Made by a program: the position numbers and the translations under genes. Below, in pieces: positions 1 to 7,611 of a DNA stretch of 64,000 bases. The notes beneath the pieces were generated by a model. It saw only the letters and a program-made list of their open reading frames with translations, searched no databases and was not told the origin of the DNA. The first letter of the stretch is position 1; each line of letters starts with the position of its first letter. Source of the stretch: Streptomyces diastatochromogenes (GTDB taxonomy: Bacteria > Actinomycetota > Actinomycetes > Streptomycetales > Streptomycetaceae); assembly GCF_002242805.1 (NCBI RefSeq), contig NZ_MCGQ01000013.1, positions 470,150-534,149 of the forward strand, read 5' to 3'.

Positions 1-261
1 GTGCGGGGGGTGCTGGGGGCCGGGAAGGTCACGCGGGCCGACGCCGGCGTCGTGCGCGAGACGACCGGGTACGCCATCGGTGGTGTGCCGCCCTTCGGGC
101 ACCGTACCCGCACCCGTGTTCTCGCCGACCGCTCGCTGCTCGCGCACGACGTGGTGTGGGCGGCGGCCGGGACGCCGCACACGGTCTTCCCCGTCGAGCC
201 GAAGGAACTGGTCGCCCACGCCGGTGCCGACCTGGTGGACGTCCGCGAGCAGACCGCGTGA
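1..261 (+). CDS. YbaK/EbsC-type aminoacyl-tRNA deacylase, C-terminal fragment
   Basis: Only the last 86 codons lie in the window, so the true start is upstream of base 1 and the GTG at base 1 should not be read as the start. The segment contains V-x-x-x-T-G-Y-A-I-G-G-V-P-P-F-G-H, the hallmark of the YbaK/ProX editing family, which hydrolyses mischarged aminoacyl-tRNA (typically Cys- or Ala-tRNA-Pro) in the cytoplasm. The segment after this motif, ending F-P-V-E-P-K-E-L, is also usual for the family. The stop codon overlaps the GTG start of the EamA gene, so the two are probably co-transcribed and coupled. Family is fairly certain; substrate is not readable from this fragment. Confidence 0.8.
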   Translation: MRGVLGAGKVTRADAGVVRETTGYAIGGVPPFGHRTRTRVLADRSLLAHDVVWAAAGTPHTVFPVEPKELVAHAGADLVDVREQTA

Positions 262-1106
262 CGCCGCTGGTCACCGCGGCGGTGCTGTTCGCCGCGGTCA
301 CGCACGCCAGCTGGAACGCCATCGCGCACCGGATCACCGACAAGCTGGTCGGGTTCACGCTGATCCTGGCGGGCGGTGTGCTCATCGGGCTGCTGCTGGC
401 GCCGTTCGCGGCGTTCCCGGCGGCGGGGGCGTGGCCGTATCTGCTCGTCTCGGCGGTCATCCACCTCGTGTACGTCGTGCTGCTGATGACGTCGTTCCGG
501 CTGGGTGACTTCGGGCAGGCCTACCCGATCGCGCGGGGCAGCGCGCCGCTGGTGGTCACCGTGTTCGCGGCGGTGTTCGCGCACGAGGTGCCCAACGGCT
601 GGGCGGCCGCCGGTATCGCCCTGTCGTGCGCCGGCCTGACCGGCGTGGCGCTGTGGGGGCTGCGTGGGCGCCGGCCCCCGTGGGCGGCGATCGGGGCCGC
701 GCTGGCGACGGGGCTGTCCATCGCCTCGTACACGGTCGTCGACGGGCTCGGCGTGCGCGCCTCCGGCTCCCCGCTCGGGTACACCGCCTGGCTGATGATC
801 GCGCAGGGCGTGGCCATCCCCGCGTACGCCGTCTGCTGCCGCTGGCGGCGCGAAACGGTGGCCGTGCTGCGCCCCTTCGCCGCCCTCGGCCTCCTGGGAT
901 CCGCGCTCTCCGTCTCCGCCTACGGCCTGGTCCTGTGGGCCCAGACCCGCGCCGACCTCGCCCCCATCGCCGCCCTGCGCGAGTCCTCGATCATCGTGGG
1001 CGCGGCCATCGGGGCCCTGTTCTTCAAGGAGCGCTTCGGCGCGCCCCGGATCGCGGCGGCGGGCCTGCTGGTCGTCGGGATCGGGTTGATGCTGCACGCG
1101 GGGTAG
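258..1106 (+). CDS. EamA-family (DMT superfamily) membrane transporter
   Basis: A 282-residue, strongly hydrophobic protein with about ten membrane segments in two similar halves, as expected for the drug/metabolite transporter superfamily. The second half ends with P-I-A-A-L-R-E-S-S-I-I-V-G-A-A-I-G-A-L-F-F-K-E-R-F-G, the characteristic EamA repeat end. The GTG start at 258 was chosen because it overlaps the TGA of the upstream deacylase gene (GTGA) and gives the usual length; an in-frame upstream extension to 156 would lie inside that gene. Substrate cannot be predicted; members export amino acids, drugs or metabolites. It is the last gene before a convergent boundary with the injection-system locus. 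Confidence 0.85.
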   Translation: MTPLVTAAVLFAAVTHASWNAIAHRITDKLVGFTLILAGGVLIGLLLAPFAAFPAAGAWPYLLVSAVIHLVYVVLLMTSFRLGDFGQAYPIARGSAPLVVTVFAAVFAHEVPNGWAAAGIALSCAGLTGVALWGLRGRRPPWAAIGAALATGLSIASYTVVDGLGVRASGSPLGYTAWLMIAQGVAIPAYAVCCRWRRETVAVLRPFAALGLLGSALSVSAYGLVLWAQTRADLAPIAALRESSIIVGAAIGALFFKERFGAPRIAAAGLLVVGIGLMLHAG

Positions 1107-1257
1107 CGCGCGCCCCGGCATACGGCAGTGACCTGTTCCTTCCGGTAAGGGTGTGGTTTTTGGTCCCGGATTGCCGATTTCCGGCCGGAACAAAATCTAA
1201 CGCTTTACATAAGCCGTCAGTAACGATCGACAATGTCCCGGAATCGGAAGGCCCGGT
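1107..1257. terminator. Convergent intergenic spacer with a palindrome
   Basis: This 151-base spacer separates the end of the EamA gene (plus) from the end of the membrane-protein gene (minus). It is noticeably richer in A and T than its surroundings. A perfect palindrome TTCCGGCCGGAA lies at 1179-1190 and is followed by AACAAAATC. It may act as a bidirectional terminator, but the stem is short and no T-run is present. Confidence 0.35.
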
Positions 1258-2613
1258 TCATTCCCTGGTTCGGCTGAGCACTCCGCTGACGTTCAGGACC
1301 TCGTGGCACCCCTGCGCCTGACGGCCCGTGGCCGGTGTGCCCGGCTTCGCGCACGTCACGTCGATGGTCACGGTGTCGTTCGCGGGGATCTTGATGGGGG
1401 TCACCCAGTGATAGTCCTGGTTCCGGAAGGTCTCCAGCGCGATCGTGGTGATCTTGCGCTCGCCGAACGTGATCGTCAGCACCCCTTCGTCGCCCTGGAA
1501 GTTGGCGACGACGATGTCCGTGACCCCGAAGACGCTTTTCTCGGGCACCTTGTAGGTACCGGTCCTGGTCTGTCCGGCGGACGTCTTCAGGTCGATGGTC
1601 GCCGAGCTCTGCTGGCCGTCGCCACCGGAGGTGCCGTTGCCGCCCGAGGTGCCGTCGTCCCCCGAGGTGCCGGCACCGCCGGATCCGGACGGTGCCCCCG
1701 ACGCCTGGCCACCGGGCTTGCCGCCCGAACCGGTGCCCGGAGAACTCCCGTCGCCCTGGCCCCCGGGGGGCGTGGGCCGCGGCTGGACCGCTTCGTTGGC
1801 CGCTTGCTTGGCGGCGCTGCGCACCGCCGGACGGACCAGCGCGAACCAGGCGAGCAACAGCGCGAGCAGCGCGGCGAGCAGCGCGAGCAGCCACTTCGGG
1901 AAGACGGGAATCTGGACGAACTCCGCGTCCAGCGGCGCCCGTACGGCGGGCTCGTCCTGCCTGGTGTCCGTCGCCTCCGCCTGGTCCCCGGTTTCGGCGG
2001 TGTCCACGGTGAACGGCCACACCACGGGATTGCCGAACCACACCGGCTTGGCCGTGCGGACCCGCAGTACGACCTCCGTCGACTCGCCGGGCTCGAGCTT
2101 CGGCTCCGCGGGGGTGAAGGCGAACCCCAGCTCCTCGCCGGCCTGGCCCGGAGTGAAGCGCACCTGCACCGGGGTGTTGCCCTGGTTGCGTACGGCCAGC
2201 CGGTAGCGGCCGCGCAGCCAGCCGCGCCGACGGCGCGGGGCCAGCTCGGTCTGGAGCTCGTGGAACTCCTCGATGTGCACGGTGGTTTCGAGGACCCGCA
2301 CCGACTCGGGGTGCTCGGCCGGCAGGACCCGTACGCCGAGCGGCTTGTCACCGGCCCGGATCTCCGGGGAGCGCGGCGGCGTCAGACGGATCGTCACCGT
2401 CTCGGAGGTGCCGGGATACAGCGAGACGCGCGCGGGCTCCACCGTGGTCCAGGGAGCACAGTCCCCGACCACCTCCAGGCTGTACGCCTCGACGATGTCG
2501 CTGTCGTTGCGCACGGTCAGGGTGGTGGTGGCGATGTCACCCGGCATCACCGTCACGGCCGGGATGTCGAGGCCGGGCGCACCGGGTCCGGAAGGGGCTG
2601 CGGAAGGCGTCAC
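1258..2613 (-). CDS. Single-pass membrane protein with two beta-sandwich domains, injection-system edge gene
   Basis: Predicted 451 residues with the GTG at 2613; the preceding TACCGT lies six bases upstream, so the transcript is probably leaderless. Residues about 1-235 hold two Ig-like beta-sandwich domains of the NEW3/COG1470 type (V-M-P-G-D-I-A-T-T-T-L-T-V-R-N and L-E-P-G-E-S-T-E-V-V-L-R-V). One transmembrane helix follows at about 238-260, then a Pro/Gly/Ser-rich linker and a C-terminal beta-rich domain of about 120 residues. No N-terminal signal peptide is seen. Arg and Lys just after the helix make topology ambiguous. Such proteins are often annotated as hydrolytic or hydrophobic proteins, but no catalytic motif is visible. 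Position next to the CIS regulator suggests an envelope-linked accessory role; function unknown. Confidence 0.7.
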   Translation of the reverse strand: MTPSAAPSGPGAPGLDIPAVTVMPGDIATTTLTVRNDSDIVEAYSLEVVGDCAPWTTVEPARVSLYPGTSETVTIRLTPPRSPEIRAGDKPLGVRVLPAEHPESVRVLETTVHIEEFHELQTELAPRRRRGWLRGRYRLAVRNQGNTPVQVRFTPGQAGEELGFAFTPAEPKLEPGESTEVVLRVRTAKPVWFGNPVVWPFTVDTAETGDQAEATDTRQDEPAVRAPLDAEFVQIPVFPKWLLALLAALLALLLAWFALVRPAVRSAAKQAANEAVQPRPTPPGGQGDGSSPGTGSGGKPGGQASGAPSGSGGAGTSGDDGTSGGNGTSGGDGQQSSATIDLKTSAGQTRTGTYKVPEKSVFGVTDIVVANFQGDEGVLTITFGERKITTIALETFRNQDYHWVTPIKIPANDTVTIDVTCAKPGTPATGRQAQGCHEVLNVSGVLSRTRE

Positions 2614-2845
2614 GCCAGCACGGTAGGAGAGCGCCCCTGAGCGTAGCGAGGAACGCGAGGGCAACACCCGGGCAGTCACGGTGCCCGGTAAGTCAAATCG
2701 AACGTCTTTGTGACAGCGGGTCGTTGATGTGGCGCGCCGCCTCCCGGGCGTCGCCCTCCCGTGGTCGCCTCGAGTGCACCTCTTACCCCCCACGAACTCA
2801 CGAAACAGGTACGTCATGTTACGAGTTGAGGAGAACGGCTCCGTT

Positions 2846-3538
2846 ATGTCCGACGCCTTGTCACATGCGCCCGCTCAGATCGGCTCGACCCACCGGACCC
2901 CCCGCTCCGCTCGCCCGAACCGGGTGACCGTGGCCGTCTACGCCGCCGATCCCGTCCTGCGTATCGGCGTCGTCCAACAGTTGCGTCAGCGCCCCGAGGT
3001 CGACCTGGTGGACGAGGCCGACGCGGACCGGGCCCAGGTGTCGCTGGTGGTCGTGGACAGCGTCGACGACGATGTCGCCGCCCTGCTCAACCGGCTGCGG
3101 CACAACAACGCCACTCACACGGGCCTCGTGGTCGGCACCCTCGGGGCCGGCGGGCTGCAACGCGTCATCGAGTGCGGCGTGGCGGCGGTGCTGCGCCGCG
3201 CCGAGGCCGATCAGGACCAGCTCCTCCACCTGGTCCAGGCGATAGCCAACGGCGAGGGAGTGCTGCCCGGCGACCTGCTCGGCAAGCTGCTCACCCACGT
3301 CGGCAGCATCCAGCGCTCGGCGCTCGACCCGGGGAGCCTGTCGCTGTCCACCCTGACGACGCGCGAGGCGGACATGCTGCGCCTGGTGTCGGAGGGCCTG
3401 GACACCGCGGAGATAGCCCGCAAGACCGCGTACTCCGAACGGACCGTCAAGAACGTCCTGCACGAGATCATCACCCGGCTGCAGCTGCGCAACCGGGCCC
3501 ATGCGGTCGGCTACGCGCTGCGCAACGGACTGATCTGA
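2846..3538 (+). CDS. NarL/LuxR-type response regulator at the head of the injection-system locus
   Basis: A 230-residue protein with an N-terminal receiver-like domain (about 29-145) and a C-terminal LuxR helix-turn-helix (about 166-230) containing L-T-T-R-E-A-D-M-L-R-L-V-S-E-G-L and S-E-R-T-V-K-N-V-L-H-E-I. The receiver is atypical: the usual N-terminal acidic pair is reduced to A-A-D-P, though an Asp (D71, in V-V-V-D-S-V) sits near the usual phosphorylation position. No kinase gene is adjacent. The ATG at 2846 follows GAGGAG by 12 bases; an ATG at 2816 is an alternative start. It reads toward the CIS operon and diverges from the membrane-protein gene, so a role in CIS transcription is likely but inferred. 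Confidence 0.8.
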   Translation: MSDALSHAPAQIGSTHRTPRSARPNRVTVAVYAADPVLRIGVVQQLRQRPEVDLVDEADADRAQVSLVVVDSVDDDVAALLNRLRHNNATHTGLVVGTLGAGGLQRVIECGVAAVLRRAEADQDQLLHLVQAIANGEGVLPGDLLGKLLTHVGSIQRSALDPGSLSLSTLTTREADMLRLVSEGLDTAEIARKTAYSERTVKNVLHEIITRLQLRNRAHAVGYALRNGLI

Positions 3539-3733
3539 CGGACGGGGCCGTGGGCCCGGGCCGAGGGCCGGGCGGACAGCCGCCCCGGCAGCGGCGGGGA
3601 ACCCGGCACTGCCCGAAAGCGCACCGCACGCTTCCCCCGGGTACGGCCCCGCCGCCCTGCCGTGCCGCGCGCGGCCGGTACAGGGTGGCCGGGGCACATC
3701 CGGATGCCGCACCAGACTGTGAAGGGGACCGTG

Positions 3734-6700
3734 ATGGAAACCGCTGGCTCCGGCAGGCGGTACCGCCTGGGGAGACTCGGGTCGTCGCTGCTGCTGCTCG
3801 TCCCGCTGCTCGGGGTGGCCGCGGCCGCCGGGCCGGGCAGCGCCGAACCCCAGGTGAAGGCGGCCGACGCCGCGGCCACCCGCGTCGCGTACGCCGGTAC
3901 CCGGCACCGCAGTCTCGGCCGGGTCGACACCACCACCTCCAGCACACCGCTGTTCGGCGCGGGCCCGGCCCACTACGACGTCCAGCCGTCCGCCCTCGGC
4001 GACCAGTTGGTCTTCGCGAGCCGCCGCGACGAGAGGAGACCGCAGATCTACCTGCGGTCCGCCGACGGTTCGGTACGCCGTCTCACCAGCGGCCTGGACG
4101 CGGCACACCCCCGGCTGACGCCGGACGGCCGGGCCGTGGTGTTCGACTCGGCCGCACCCGGAGGCCCGGACGGCGGGACCCAGCGCGACCTGTGGCTGGT
4201 GCGCACCGACGGCACCGGCCTGACCCGGCTGACCGACACGCCCGCCGACGAGGAGGGCCCGACCGTGTCCCCGGACGGGCAGCGCCTGGCGTACTCCAGC
4301 GACAGCGACCCGGTGGCCGGCCGGCAGATCTACGTCCGGCCTCTGAACGGCGGCACCGCCACCCGGGTCACCGACCCGGCGAACGGCACGGCCACCGAAC
4401 CGGCGTGGAACCCGGTCGACGACGCCGAGAACCGGAACTGGATCGCGTACACCGCCACGACCACCGTCGACGGGCAGTCCGTGCCCCACCTGCGGGTGAC
4501 GAACGCGGACGGAGCCGGTGACGAGCCGCTCCTCGGGGGCGCGCAGGCACAGTGGCGTGCCCACGGGGCAGCGTGGCTGCCCGACGGGGACGGTGTGCTG
4601 TTCCTGAGCCCCGAGATCACCTGTGAGTGCGAGGGCGACTGGGACCACGTGTTCCGGGCGACCGCCCACTCCGACCAGGTCCCCGCGCTGGTGCTCAACG
4701 AGGACCGGGAGGTCCTCTCGCCCACCTGGCTCGGGCCGCTCGACGGCGGCGGTGCGGTGGTGGAGCGCACCTCGGCGGCCACCCCGCACAGGGTGACCCT
4801 GCAGGACGTCCGGACGGACGGGACCGACCCCCGCGACCTGGGCCTGCCGATCCTCGACGAGGACCCGGCGGCCGACACCAATACCGATCCCGCCAAGGAC
4901 CCGCTGTTCCGGCCCGCGGCCGGGTACGACCCGTGGACCGAGCGGCAGAACTACACGCCCGACGGCCGCCGGATCGTCGTCACCCGCTTCGAGGACAACG
5001 CCGACGGCCAACGGATCGAGCGGATCTGGATGACGGACGCCGACGGCTCCAACGCGGCGCCCCTGCCGCTCGCGGGACGCGGCCCGACGGACTGGGACAC
5101 CGACCCGACGTTCTCCCCGGACGGCAAGTACCTCGCCTTCACCCGGACTTCGCCGGGCGGCGTCGGCGAGGCCGCCGGACCCAGCCGCATCCTCATCGCG
5201 GAGGTCGCCACCGGCGCGATCACCGGCGAGATCACCCCGCCGGCCGGGCAGCTCCAGGGCCAGGACGCCCAGCCCACCTGGTCCTCCGACGGCACCACCC
5301 TGGCCTTCACCCGCAACACGGAGATCAACGGGGGCGGCGGCAACAAGCACATATGGACCGTGCCCGTGAACAACCTGTCCCAGCAGCGCGACCTGAGCGC
5401 CACGAACTGCCCGGGCAACTGCCAGGTCATCGACGACAGCCCGGCGTTCTCCCCGGACGGTCTCGGCATCGCCTTCAACCGCAAGAACGGCGCCGGCCGG
5501 ATCGACGAGCAGAACGGCATCCTCCTGACGTCGCTGTCGGGCGACGACTGCCAGGTGCTGCTGCCCACCGCCGCCCGCGACCTGCCCGGCGCCTGTGGCC
5601 GGGAACTGCCGGAGAACACCGGCCCGTTCCAGCCACGGGACGCCGCCTGGACCGCCGACGGCAAGGGTCTGGTGATCAGCGCTCGCCCCGAGCGAGCCGT
5701 CAACTCCCCTGAGAAACTGAAGCTGTTGGACATCGCGTCCGGCGAGCTGACGAAGCTCACGACCGATCTCCCGGGCCGTCAGAAGGAACCCAGCGTCCAG
5801 CAGTCCGTGGACCTTGCCGTCCGGGCGCCCGGCACCGCCCCGGAGGTCACCGTCGGCGACTCCACCACGGTCCGTGTCGACGTCGTGAACCACGGCCCCG
5901 CGGCCTCCCCCGGCACCCGGCTGACCGTCGCCCCGCCCACCGGCGTGCGGGTCACCCGGATGACCTGGCCCGGCGGCACCTGCGACGCCGCCTCCCTGCA
6001 GTGCACGGTCGGCGTGGTAGCGCCCGGCACGACCGTTCCGGTGGACGTCACCCTCACCGGAGTCACGCCCGGCGACGCGCCGGTCGACTGGTCGGTCACC
6101 GGCGCGGTCCTGGATCCGCAGCCCAGCGACAACGCGGGCCGGACCGTGGTGCCGGTGCGCGAGGCCACCCCGCCCACGCCGCCGCCGACCCCGCCGCCGA
6201 CCCCGACTCCCACTCCGACCCGGACCCCGCCCACCGTGCCCCCGCAGCCGCCGGAGCCCAAGGCCGGGCCCGGGGTGCGCGTCACGGCCCAGCCGAACCC
6301 CGGCTACGTCGGCGGGCGCGTGGTCGTGACGTACACCGTCCGCAACGGCCGCAACGCGCTGGCGACCGGGCTGCGGCTGCGCATCGGCCTCCCCGACGGC
6401 ATCCCGAACAGCGGGCCGCCGGAGGGCTGCGACCGCTCCTGGGTGTGCGCGCTGCCGGACCTCACGCCGGGCGCGAGCACCGTCGTACGCGTCGTGCTCA
6501 GCCCCGACAAGGCGCTGACCGGCCGTGTCACCGGCGTCCTCACCACCACCGGGACGGACGCCGACAAGAGCGACAACACCGCACGGCAGCGGCTGCGCAT
6601 CCTGCAGCCGCGCATCATCGCGGTGCCGGACATCGGAAAGCCCGGGTTCGTCACCTCCGTGCGCGGCAAGGACTTCCCGCCGGGCGTGCCGGTGCGGTTC

Positions 6701-6907
6701 ACCTGGAAGCCGGGGATCACCGCGGCGGCGGCGCCGACCGTTCCGAAGCTGGACGGCACGTTCATCGGCCAGCTGCTCATCCTCGCCAAGGACCAGACCG
6801 GACCGCGCGTCATCACCGCCAAGGGCCCCGGTTTCTCACCGGTGACCACCGACTTCCTGGTGGTCAGCGGCAGCGTGCAGCCGCCCGACGAGGTGACCCG
6901 CCGGTGA
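3734..6907 (+). CDS. Secreted TolB/PD40-type beta-propeller protein with DUF11/CARDB-like repeats
   Basis: A 1,057-residue protein starting at the ATG preceded by GAAGGGG. A signal peptide is clear: Arg-rich n-region, hydrophobic core at about 15-32, likely cleavage after A37 (G-S-A). Residues about 50-680 contain at least six PD40/WD40-like blades (for example F-S-P-D-G-K-Y-L-A-F-T-R and V-S-P-D-G-Q-R-L-A-Y-S-S). Residues about 700-830 form a DUF11/CARDB-like domain, then a Pro/Thr spacer, a second such domain and a C-terminal IPT/TIG-like domain. Its stop overlaps the GTG of the Pvc16-type gene, so translation is coupled to a CIS structural gene although the product is exported. Role unknown; carbohydrate or peptidoglycan binding is a reasonable guess. 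Confidence 0.75.
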   Translation: METAGSGRRYRLGRLGSSLLLLVPLLGVAAAAGPGSAEPQVKAADAAATRVAYAGTRHRSLGRVDTTTSSTPLFGAGPAHYDVQPSALGDQLVFASRRDERRPQIYLRSADGSVRRLTSGLDAAHPRLTPDGRAVVFDSAAPGGPDGGTQRDLWLVRTDGTGLTRLTDTPADEEGPTVSPDGQRLAYSSDSDPVAGRQIYVRPLNGGTATRVTDPANGTATEPAWNPVDDAENRNWIAYTATTTVDGQSVPHLRVTNADGAGDEPLLGGAQAQWRAHGAAWLPDGDGVLFLSPEITCECEGDWDHVFRATAHSDQVPALVLNEDREVLSPTWLGPLDGGGAVVERTSAATPHRVTLQDVRTDGTDPRDLGLPILDEDPAADTNTDPAKDPLFRPAAGYDPWTERQNYTPDGRRIVVTRFEDNADGQRIERIWMTDADGSNAAPLPLAGRGPTDWDTDPTFSPDGKYLAFTRTSPGGVGEAAGPSRILIAEVATGAITGEITPPAGQLQGQDAQPTWSSDGTTLAFTRNTEINGGGGNKHIWTVPVNNLSQQRDLSATNCPGNCQVIDDSPAFSPDGLGIAFNRKNGAGRIDEQNGILLTSLSGDDCQVLLPTAARDLPGACGRELPENTGPFQPRDAAWTADGKGLVISARPERAVNSPEKLKLLDIASGELTKLTTDLPGRQKEPSVQQSVDLAVRAPGTAPEVTVGDSTTVRVDVVNHGPAASPGTRLTVAPPTGVRVTRMTWPGGTCDAASLQCTVGVVAPGTTVPVDVTLTGVTPGDAPVDWSVTGAVLDPQPSDNAGRTVVPVREATPPTPPPTPPPTPTPTPTRTPPTVPPQPPEPKAGPGVRVTAQPNPGYVGGRVVVTYTVRNGRNALATGLRLRIGLPDGIPNSGPPEGCDRSWVCALPDLTPGASTVVRVVLSPDKALTGRVTGVLTTTGTDADKSDNTARQRLRILQPRIIAVPDIGKPGFVTSVRGKDFPPGVPVRFTWKPGITAAAAPTVPKLDGTFIGQLLILAKDQTGPRVITAKGPGFSPVTTDFLVVSGSVQPPDEVTRR

Positions 6908-7611
6908 TCCACGAGGTCGACGAGGGGCTGCGCCGCCTGCTCGAAGCATCGGGCCTGCAGGCATCGGGCGTCGACGTGGTCTTCGACGCCCCCACCCGGG
7001 ACTGGGCGGCGCGCCGCAGCGCCCCGACGGTCTGCGTCTTCCTGTACCACATCCGCGAGGACGCCACCCGGCGCGGCAGCGGCGCCGGGGAGGTGTACGA
7101 CGAGGACGGGCATCTCGTGGCGCGCCGCAGCCCGCCGCGCTGGTTCGAGCTGACGTACCTGGTCACGGCGTGGGCGAGCCGCCCGCAGGACGAACACCGG
7201 CTGCTCTCGCAGGTGCTCGCCTGTCTGGTGGCCCACGACACGCTGCCCGCACGGCTGCTCACCGGCTCGCTCGCCGAACTCGGCCTGACCGTGGGACTGG
7301 ACACCGCCGGGGCCGGCCTCGACGCACCGGCCGCCTCCGATGTGTGGTCCGCGCTCGGCGGGGAGATGAAGGCCTCCCTCGGGGTTCAGGTGCGGGCACC
7401 GCTCGCCGGCGTGACCACGGCCGCCGCACCCCCGGTCACGGAAGGCCTCGTCGTACGTTCCGCGGCCGGGCGCGAGGGCGAGGACGTGACGTCCGGGCGC
7501 CGGTTGCGGTACACGGAGGTCAGCGATCCGGGGCCGGAGGGCTTCACCGGCCCGCGCGAGCGGCCGCCCGCCCCCGCCCGACGCCGCCGCAGGGGGGACC
7601 GCCAGCCGTGA
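6904..7611 (+). CDS. cis16: Pvc16/DUF4255-type sheath terminator (cap) protein
   Basis: A 235-residue protein whose N-terminal about 190 residues match the DUF4255 (Pvc16_N) pattern: I-H-E-V-D-E-G-L-R-R-L-L near the start, then P-T-V-C-V-F-L-Y-H-I-R-E-D and R-W-F-E-L-T-Y-L-V-T-A-W. In contractile injection particles this protein caps the distal end of the tube and sheath. The last 45 residues are Arg/Pro-rich and look disordered. The GTG start at 6904 overlaps the preceding stop (GTGA) and the stop overlaps the AAA+ start, so it sits inside a coupled chain. Symbol given by correspondence with the Photorhabdus Pvc16 numbering. Confidence 0.85.
   Translation: MIHEVDEGLRRLLEASGLQASGVDVVFDAPTRDWAARRSAPTVCVFLYHIREDATRRGSGAGEVYDEDGHLVARRSPPRWFELTYLVTAWASRPQDEHRLLSQVLACLVAHDTLPARLLTGSLAELGLTVGLDTAGAGLDAPAASDVWSALGGEMKASLGVQVRAPLAGVTTAAAPPVTEGLVVRSAAGREGEDVTSGRRLRYTEVSDPGPEGFTGPRERPPAPARRRRRGDRQP

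Noticed and set aside
2861..5893. A minus-strand frame of about 1,000 codons opposite the regulator and propeller genes
   Set aside because: It overlaps plus-strand genes with signal peptide, blades and helix-turn-helix; no ribosome site or domain.
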